32,707 bases of DNA, from IMG/VR virus record IMGVR_UViG_3300042364_000053, positions 1 to 32,707 of that record; one strand, written 5' to 3'. Under the pieces are notes generated by a model, which was not told where the DNA came from, did no database searches, and worked only from the letters and a program-made list of their open reading frames with translations. Positions 28,101 to 32,707 of the stretch are shown piece after piece (position 1 is the stretch's first letter; each line of letters starts with the position of its first letter). The translations under genes were made by a program, and so were the position numbers. Source of the stretch: a virus.

Positions 28101-29739
28101 ACGCAGGGAACTGGCGCTTGATGATTTGACGAACAACGACCTTCCGTTCGTACTGCGTAAGTACCTGACCTCCATCATGGGTGCAGTCAATCAGCGCCGA
28201 ATGATTACCGCCTTTAACGACGAGATGCGAGCCAGAGGCGTCTTTGGTCCCAAGTATGTCGGACGCACTGGCAACATCTTGCAGAGCGAGCCTGAGGTAG
28301 AAACCGTCGAGGGCATGATTGCTCTTGCCAAGAAGGTTGGCGGTGATATCGAGGATGGTGCCGAGGCGGGTCTTTTGGAACTCATGGAGGCTGTTCGGTA
28401 CGACCCGATCCATAAGGGTCCCATGAATGTGGGCCGCCGTCTGCTGAACATTGCCCTGTCTTACGGATATCTGACTGGAGGCGGTCAGTTCGGTCTTTCG
28501 GCTCTCAGTGAGATTTCCCGACTTGTAGGCACACTGGGGGTCAAGAACATGATCCGCCAGATGCCAATCCTAGGAGAGATGATCACCAACTGGAGAAACC
28601 TAGACAGGGACGCTCAAAACCTTTCATCGCTTCTTGATGCTTGGTTTGCACCTTCGACGGATCGTCTGCGACGAGTCTTTATGGAAGGTTTGGAGCAGAC
28701 CGATGAGTTCTCTGGCGGTATTACAGCAGCCATCGAGCGTGGTCTCAATTCAGCAGCGCAAGTGATGAGTGACCTTTCAGGTCTTGCCCCGATCAACTCA
28801 TTCACCCAGCAACTAGCAGCCGCAGGAGTCCTTCAGCACCTTTACGACGTAGCCCGAGCGGGCACCAAGAGGCTGGACCCAGCCACAGTTCGAGCCTTGG
28901 GTCTTGAGCCTGCCCAATACGAGCAGATCATCCAGTTTGTTGGAAAGAACGCCAAAACCAAGAAGGGGTTTTTGGGAGAGCGCATTATTGGAATGGACAA
29001 CATTGACGCCAAGGACATGGACCTTATCAAGGGCTTTGTCCAGCGCATGGTTGAAAGCCGTATCCAGTCTGTGCCTACCCGAGGAGATCTCCACAAGTCA
29101 GCCTTTACTTGGTGGGGAAGAATATTGACCCAGTTCCGCTCGTTCAACCTTAAGGGTGTGGACAACTTCCTTATTCAGAATGTCGAACGGACTCAACGGG
29201 GCGGCAAGGCAAAGGTTGCACAAGAAATTGGGGCTACCTTGATGCTTGCTGGAGTTATCCAGTGGCTTCGATCTTGGGCGGATTACGCCTCAGAGCGCAA
29301 GGCAGGCAATTGGGAAAAGGCTGACCAACTCGCCAAGCAGATGACTCCTGAGGGATTTGTGAAAGGCGCTCTTACAGGTCCAGCGGAGTTCTTTGTACCG
29401 TCTTTGGCTTTGGATACGGTCTCCACTTTTGCTATCGGAGATCCGATCTTTTCTCCGTACCGCTACAGCGGATTGCAGTTCTATGGGTTCCCCGGACAAG
29501 CCATGGTAGAAAACGTGTACGGCCTTGCAAAGGACGCCTATGGACGCTCTGTGGGGCGCGGCCTTGAACTAAAGACCGAGCGGGACATCACTACAGGAAC
29601 CGTACGCAAGGTCCGTATGCTGCTTCCATTTCAGAACTTTCCGGGCCTGAAGCAGTACTTTAACATCCTTGAAGGCGACATTGAAGACGAATACATGCTG
29701 CGCCGTAGGCAGACAAGACGCCCAAAGGAACCAGATTGA
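25108..29739 (+). CDS. internal virion protein D, T7 gp16-like
   Basis: The 1543-aa product is the largest in the window and is placed like T7 gp16 (1318 aa), the ejected core protein of the DNA translocation channel. Two Ala/Gly-rich hydrophobic stretches lie at about residues 152-190 and 250-275. A Gly-rich linker (PPGGGAGGGAVGTGGG) lies near residue 690, and long helical regions follow. I see no lytic transglycosylase (SLT) motif at its N-terminus, unlike T7 gp16. Codon use is less C-ending than in replication genes. Confidence 0.82.
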   Translation: MPETLIPQFNYPPSPMEMAYRKEQAKQNLVFDPDVQDIIDMRYGMGPFLAGTRPSMIGAAGTRLGYAVDSFLSDSGDEPLNFNKDRQEADPIRDPLSFSMGNNLDGISEDLAPVPVEERGWLLSSPTYAEYQRRLMFIKMGLPDAQSQASGYGTAFGVAADISALMAAGIAAEGVAVAGLGTRGALAGRTVASAFGKNKTMELATAAGEAAAMVSRTNLAARWTALGVAEEAVFQAVKNGIDPLYDPTAGEVIGDLVVSGSISGVFGGAVFGRMFVRDRIQEAALELRRKRITKLPGGYTVDYGPGYIFDSPAAADQMLFSMGTGSFAEEASKVGAKLWDEWESSPVEAVFSTRVAGEILPSDGTSFRYTTVSGDAFDVMETGALRASGAGDEVTSNRVYFVSTADVNKLNTVMNVHRRGYPNVPLAAAMNDEGTSLVLRETGGTWTGRARTAVKASTTPRPGAIPVQVDEAGQISFGGRVKSVKETAKGIQPFRSVIKSIAFEISLAGGPITRETFAMIAQALTNVERRGLMSGAFNKAIWEEVSKNLNPEVAAKLRKNKAFIGGADRTVMDLVDRETMIDTITGMFRRNVIEGVDDKNSLIFHVLREIRNRGGVVNRKVVEEVVDTLRGLAQAPPTKVNKAGKTIIDKNARRLGVAQLINKHSKSTQQIFIPPSLMNNMKPPRPPGGGAGGGAVGTGGGPTPKGTASNFSDVPKVNSWWDKWWSALGNQAARLMRSENPAARLIGWHAFHAKRVFDEAQPQTIFELGTQTLNGLMWTFLRSYRQGWTKFAVGDNVAAPTMRHRLRAFGKKELRAEFNTRVMRQLRSGAFNDAADSVNETAKAIRELFQRVHDIAHSVGLKGFQKSAVANYAPRLWRWDRIRRLATTDEGRKALIQLVKQAIDQNGRRVVIDGVEQTITGDIDEAATVFANRLISIAKGTEGAPLIEQEQELADALLALKAPIKGKGPTGGTPFGRSRTLLDESAAISVSDDFLGTGRRELALDDLTNNDLPFVLRKYLTSIMGAVNQRRMITAFNDEMRARGVFGPKYVGRTGNILQSEPEVETVEGMIALAKKVGGDIEDGAEAGLLELMEAVRYDPIHKGPMNVGRRLLNIALSYGYLTGGGQFGLSALSEISRLVGTLGVKNMIRQMPILGEMITNWRNLDRDAQNLSSLLDAWFAPSTDRLRRVFMEGLEQTDEFSGGITAAIERGLNSAAQVMSDLSGLAPINSFTQQLAAAGVLQHLYDVARAGTKRLDPATVRALGLEPAQYEQIIQFVGKNAKTKKGFLGERIIGMDNIDAKDMDLIKGFVQRMVESRIQSVPTRGDLHKSAFTWWGRILTQFRSFNLKGVDNFLIQNVERTQRGGKAKVAQEIGATLMLAGVIQWLRSWADYASERKAGNWEKADQLAKQMTPEGFVKGALTGPAEFFVPSLALDTVSTFAIGDPIFSPYRYSGLQFYGFPGQAMVENVYGLAKDAYGRSVGRGLELKTERDITTGTVRKVRMLLPFQNFPGLKQYFNILEGDIEDEYMLRRRQTRRPKEPD

Positions 29740-29760
29740 TTCTAAGGAGCAAACTCCAAC

Positions 29761-31401
29761 ATGGCCAATAGTTACCTCCTCTACACGGGGAACGGCTCGA
29801 CCACCCAGTACTCCCTCAGCGGGATTGATGGGTGGATCTCCACGGGATTCCTGAAGGTCTACTTCAACGACAACGCGAATCCCGAGGCGACCAACACCTA
29901 CACGTTCGTTGACCTGACAACGTCGCCAAAGATCCAGTTTAACTCGGCTCCTGCGAACAACACAATCATTCGCATCCAGCGCGAGACTCCGGCTACCGTG
30001 TCGCTGTTCCGGTCCAACGTGGTTGACTTTGAGGACACTTCGATCCTGACTGCGTCTGACCTTGACAAGTCGGTTCAAGGTGTTCTGCACGTCGTTCAGG
30101 AGGCCAATGACACAGGTTCTGGTGCGCTGCCACCTACGGCTGATGGAACGCACTGGAATGCCGAGAGCAAGCGCATCACCAACACTGCTGTTCCTACGGC
30201 TCTCAACGATGCCGCCAACAAGGCTTATGTGGATGGCATGACCCTGTATGGAACCACAGCCGTCACGGTGCCACAGGCATGGACGTTCTCTGGCGATTCA
30301 ACCACAACGGACTTTACGTTTTCTCCAGCAGCCGCCACAACCGACCCGGCCATGTTCATTGTCGAGGTTGGCGGAACAATTCAAAGGCCGACAACGGACT
30401 ATACCGTTACGTCCTCTACGCTGTCCTTCGTCAGCGCACCCGGAGCAGGAACTAACAACATCCGAGTGCGAAACCTTGGCGTAACCCGGGCTGTCCAGTC
30501 GTTCCCCAACAACGTCACCTTCGGGCAGAACATCACGGTCACGGGAACGGCAAGTTCGGCTGGATTCTCCGGTCCACTTACGGGCAATGTCACAGGCAAT
30601 GTCACGGGCAACGTAAACGGAACCACAGTAACGGCTTCTGGTGCAGGATCTCTCGGCTCTCTTGCAGTCACCAACAACGCTACCGTGGGCGGAACGCTGG
30701 TGGTCACTGGCGCATCGACGCTGGGCGTCCTTGGGGCTGGAGCATCGACTGTTTCTAGCCTAGTGGTGAACAACAACGCCTCTGTAGGCGGAACTCTTGG
30801 GGCTGGATCCTCGACGCTTTCTAGCCTAACGGTTACCAACAACGCCACTGTGGGCGGGACCTTGGGAGTCACCGGAGTCCTTAACACGTCGAACGACATT
30901 GTCCTTGCCAACACCAGAGGAATCGACTTCTCGGCAACGGCTAATGGCTCGGGCACGCCCACCACAGAGAAACTGACTGACTACGAGGAGGGGACTTGGG
31001 TCCCGGTGTTTGAGCCTGAAACAGGCGCGTTCGGCGCAATCACATACGACATCGTGTCTGCGCGGTACACCAAGATCGGCAACATGGTGATTGCAGCGGC
31101 GCACATGCGAACGGACAACTTTACCGTAGGTACCGCATCCGGCGATCTCTACGTTGCTGGATTCCCGTACACGCAGGCGAACATTCAGGCTGGTGGAGGA
31201 GCGGTCACTTTTTCGACCGGATGGAGTTCCAACAACCCAAGCGGTCTTGTGGGGTTTGCGGGAACCAACAAGATGCTCCTTACTCACAGGATCACCACAC
31301 CGAACACCGTCACGCTGTTTACTCAGGTAAGCAGCCTTACGACTGGAGCCATTGCCGACCGCAATCACATCGTCTTCACGGTTACCTACTGGACGGTCTG
31401 A
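29761..31401 (+). CDS. tail fibre protein, T7 gp17-like N-terminus
   Basis: The 546-aa product starts with the T7 tail fibre anchor domain (about residues 1-155: YLLYTGNGSTTQYSLSGIDG, then FEDTSILTASDLDKSV). The middle is made of low-complexity and 22-residue repeats (residues about 275-367), as expected for a trimeric fibre shaft. The C-terminal part (RGIDFSATANGSGTP, then DYEEGTWVPVF, then YTKIGNMV) is a receptor-binding tip module shared among many unrelated phage fibres and probably exchanged by recombination. AAGGAG lies 12 nt before the ATG. It determines host binding, together perhaps with the gene at 32182. Confidence 0.9.
   Translation: MANSYLLYTGNGSTTQYSLSGIDGWISTGFLKVYFNDNANPEATNTYTFVDLTTSPKIQFNSAPANNTIIRIQRETPATVSLFRSNVVDFEDTSILTASDLDKSVQGVLHVVQEANDTGSGALPPTADGTHWNAESKRITNTAVPTALNDAANKAYVDGMTLYGTTAVTVPQAWTFSGDSTTTDFTFSPAAATTDPAMFIVEVGGTIQRPTTDYTVTSSTLSFVSAPGAGTNNIRVRNLGVTRAVQSFPNNVTFGQNITVTGTASSAGFSGPLTGNVTGNVTGNVNGTTVTASGAGSLGSLAVTNNATVGGTLVVTGASTLGVLGAGASTVSSLVVNNNASVGGTLGAGSSTLSSLTVTNNATVGGTLGVTGVLNTSNDIVLANTRGIDFSATANGSGTPTTEKLTDYEEGTWVPVFEPETGAFGAITYDIVSARYTKIGNMVIAAAHMRTDNFTVGTASGDLYVAGFPYTQANIQAGGGAVTFSTGWSSNNPSGLVGFAGTNKMLLTHRITTPNTVTLFTQVSSLTTGAIADRNHIVFTVTYWTV
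30733..30861 (+). repeat. 66-nt tandem repeat in the fibre shaft
   Basis: Two adjacent units, 30733-30798 and from 30799, encode GAGASTVSSLVVNNNASVGGT and its near copy GAGSSTLSSLTVTNNATVGGT. A third, more diverged unit is at 30640-30696. Just upstream, 30583-30621 holds three 12-nt GNVT-type units. These should form a regular beta-structured shaft and may change in number by recombination. Confidence 0.8.
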
Positions 31402-31403
31402 CC

Positions 31404-31616
31404 ATGCACGACGAACTATTGATCGCCGTAGGTCGCCTTGAGGGGAAGATGGATGCCCTGATCCAGTTGCAGCGCATTCAGGAGGAGCAGATCAAGAACC
31501 ATGAGGAGCGCCTCAGGCAACTGGAACACTCCAAGTCATACGCCATGGGCATTGCAGCCGCAGTAGGCGCAGTGATCTCCACGGCAGTCCAATTCGCAAC
31601 CAAAGCCTTTAACTAG
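31404..31616 (+). CDS. XhlA-like membrane protein, candidate holin
   Basis: The product is 70 aa. An N-terminal coiled coil (RLEGKMDALIQLQRIQEEQ, then EERLRQLEHSK) is followed by a single C-terminal membrane helix (GIAAAVGAVISTAVQFA). This is the layout of the XhlA/haemolysin family and of small phage holins. It may form the lysis pore or regulate it. No endolysin gene is seen next to it. It starts 2 nt after the fibre stop, and no strong ribosome site is visible, so translation may be coupled. Confidence 0.75.
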   Translation: MHDELLIAVGRLEGKMDALIQLQRIQEEQIKNHEERLRQLEHSKSYAMGIAAAVGAVISTAVQFATKAFN

Positions 31617-31624
31617 AGGAACCC

Positions 31625-31963
31625 ATGCCCATCAACCCAACTACGCTGTTCAATGCCGCAGCAACCAGTCAGGTCAGCGACCCCTTCAACCCGTCCCTTG
31701 AGCCTGACTCGTTTGGCTTCATTGCGGTCATGCACAGCGGAGCCAAACTTGGGACTTCCAGCACCGTCAAGGTTGCCCTTGAGGGCACCTACAACGGCTC
31801 GGACTGGTTCGTCATCGAGACCATGCTGCCCACTGACGTTGACTACCAGAACCAGACCGGGGATGTCCCGTCGTGGTTCCGTGTGGTCCCTGTTGTTCCC
31901 ACGATCCGCATCAGGTTCGTCAATGGTGGCGGTCTGACGTACAAGGTCTGGCTGGCCGAGTGA
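31625..31963 (+). CDS. small beta-rich protein next to fibre genes
   Basis: The product is 112 aa and is not assigned to a named family. Alternating strands (FGFIAVMHSG, STVKVALEGTYNG, DWFVIETML, PTIRIRFVNGG, TYKVWLAE) predict a beta-sandwich, as in small virion decoration or fibre-associated proteins. AGAGGA lies 4 nt before the ATG. It overlaps the next gene by TGATG. A structural role is inferred from neighbours only. Confidence 0.65.
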   Translation: MPINPTTLFNAAATSQVSDPFNPSLEPDSFGFIAVMHSGAKLGTSSTVKVALEGTYNGSDWFVIETMLPTDVDYQNQTGDVPSWFRVVPVVPTIRIRFVNGGGLTYKVWLAE

Positions 31964-32172
31964 TGAAGTACGAGATCTACTCGCTCCCAAGGGCCAAGCG
32001 CCGAACGGTCGTGATGACCAAGCGGCAGGATGACCTTGAGATGGAGTCTGAACTGGTCGATGTGGACGGCAGCGATGCCTTTGAGACTGGTTACAGCCTT
32101 GTGTATGACGGAGATGACGCCTCTCCGCTCACCGTAGAGATCTACCTAGACGGCGGCGACGCCATCAACTAA
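31963..32172 (+). CDS. small acidic hypothetical protein
   Basis: The product is 69 aa. A basic N-terminus (SLPRAKRRTVVMTKRQ) precedes an acidic C-terminal half (ELVDVDGSDAFETG, then VYDGDDASPLTVEIYLDGGD). No family is recognised. It starts within the stop of the previous gene (TGATG) and is followed after 9 nt by the second fibre gene, so it may be part of a fibre assembly cassette. Confidence 0.6.
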   Translation: MKYEIYSLPRAKRRTVVMTKRQDDLEMESELVDVDGSDAFETGYSLVYDGDDASPLTVEIYLDGGDAIN

Positions 32173-32181
32173 AGGAAACCC

Positions 32182-32707
32182 ATGCCCCCCACGACACAGA
32201 TCCGAATCCGCCGAGACACAGCAGCGAACTTCACCTCAGCGAACCCAACGCTGGCCCTTGGCGAGATCGCCTACGAGACCGATACGTTCCGCTTCAAGGT
32301 GGGCACCGGGTCTACCGCATGGACCGCTCTGGGGTATGCCGCGCAGAACCCCACCAGTTTGACTGTGGCTTCGGATGCGTTCATTAACGGCGCTCGCGTC
32401 GGCATCGGTCCCGCAGGCACGAACAACACGGTGCTTGGCGTGTCGGCGGGCGCGGCGCTTGCTGCCGGATCATCCGACAATGTGCTGATCGGTCGTTCGG
32501 CAGGCGACAATATCACAACGGCAACGGGAAACGTATTCATCGGGCGGGATGTCGGTGCGCAGACCACCGGAGGTAACTCGGTTGCCATTGGCTTCGAGGC
32601 AATGGGAAGTGCTGGAACATCATCGTTCAACTCGGTTGCCATTGGAAGGCGCGCACTGTGGCAAGCGACATCCGGAAACAATGTTGCGGTGGGGTTTGAG
32701 GCTGCGT
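32182..32707 (+). CDS. second fibre/spike protein, cut by the window end
   Basis: At least 175 aa are present and the frame is open to the last base. The start (PTTQIRIRRDTAANFTSANP, then LALGEIAYETDTFRFKVG) matches the N-terminal domain of major-tropism-determinant-like receptor-binding proteins. Further on, NNTVLGVSAGAAL, NVLIGRSAGDN, NSVAIGFEAMGS and NSVAIGRRALWQ are YadA-head-like repeats, which make a trimeric beta-roll. It is probably a second receptor-binding protein or a distal fibre part. AAAGGA lies 7 nt before the ATG. The C-terminal tip is outside the window. Confidence 0.82.
   Translation, partial: MPPTTQIRIRRDTAANFTSANPTLALGEIAYETDTFRFKVGTGSTAWTALGYAAQNPTSLTVASDAFINGARVGIGPAGTNNTVLGVSAGAALAAGSSDNVLIGRSAGDNITTATGNVFIGRDVGAQTTGGNSVAIGFEAMGSAGTSSFNSVAIGRRALWQATSGNNVAVGFEAA

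Noticed and set aside
1-32707. tRNA genes, CRISPR arrays, integrase or attachment site
   Set aside because: No GTTCRA-type T-loop with cloverleaf arms, no regularly spaced direct repeats, and no tyrosine or serine recombinase protein were seen by eye.

Overview
This window is most of the genome of a lytic, T7-like podovirus (Autographiviridae-like). It carries a single-subunit phage RNA polymerase and a T7-type replication set: ssDNA-binding protein, RusA-type resolvase, primase-helicase, family A DNA polymerase and 5'-3' exonuclease. These are followed by a T7-ordered virion module: portal, scaffold, capsid, two tubular tail proteins, four internal virion proteins and a tail fibre. Every gene is on the + strand and packing is very tight, with many ATGA, TGATG or TTGA overlaps. 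The DNA is moderately GC-rich and strongly prefers AAG and GAG codons. I see no integrase, tRNA, CRISPR array or insertion sequence. Large terminase and an endolysin are not visible, so one or both genome ends probably lie outside the window. The host cannot be fixed from sequence. The T7-type internal virion proteins and a small lipoprotein fit a Gram-negative host, while leaderless promoters with extended -10 boxes would also suit an actinobacterium.

Layout. 1-4.4 kb is an early region of small, mostly unknown genes, including a GP88-like protein, a protein built of 9-residue tandem repeats and a DUF932 protein. It ends in a strong intrinsic terminator. 4.5-6.9 kb is the RNA polymerase gene, apparently transcribed from its own leaderless promoter. 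6.9-13.7 kb is DNA metabolism, with a LAGLIDADG homing-endonuclease-like gene overlapping the end of the DNA polymerase gene. 13.7-16.5 kb holds portal, scaffold and three small membrane/lipoprotein genes, closed by a terminator. 16.7-17.8 kb is the capsid gene with its own following terminator. 17.9-29.7 kb encodes the tail tube and internal virion proteins. 29.8-32.7 kb encodes the T7-type tail fibre, an XhlA-like membrane protein, two small proteins and a second, truncated fibre or spike gene.

The most unusual feature is a repeated palindrome, GTCTAG-N3/4-CTAGAC, found about eight times plus partial copies, only in the first 10 kb. It nearly always sits 13-27 nt before the start codon of an early or middle gene and is usually followed by a conserved ACGAAAGG ribosome-binding leader. 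At the RNA polymerase gene it instead covers the -35 region of a leaderless promoter. Host-like promoters (TTGACA, 16-17 nt, TGn, -10) lie upstream of several of these modules. Together they look like one dispersed control system, acting as a DNA operator, an RNA hairpin or both, that coordinates early and middle genes before the late genes, which lack it.
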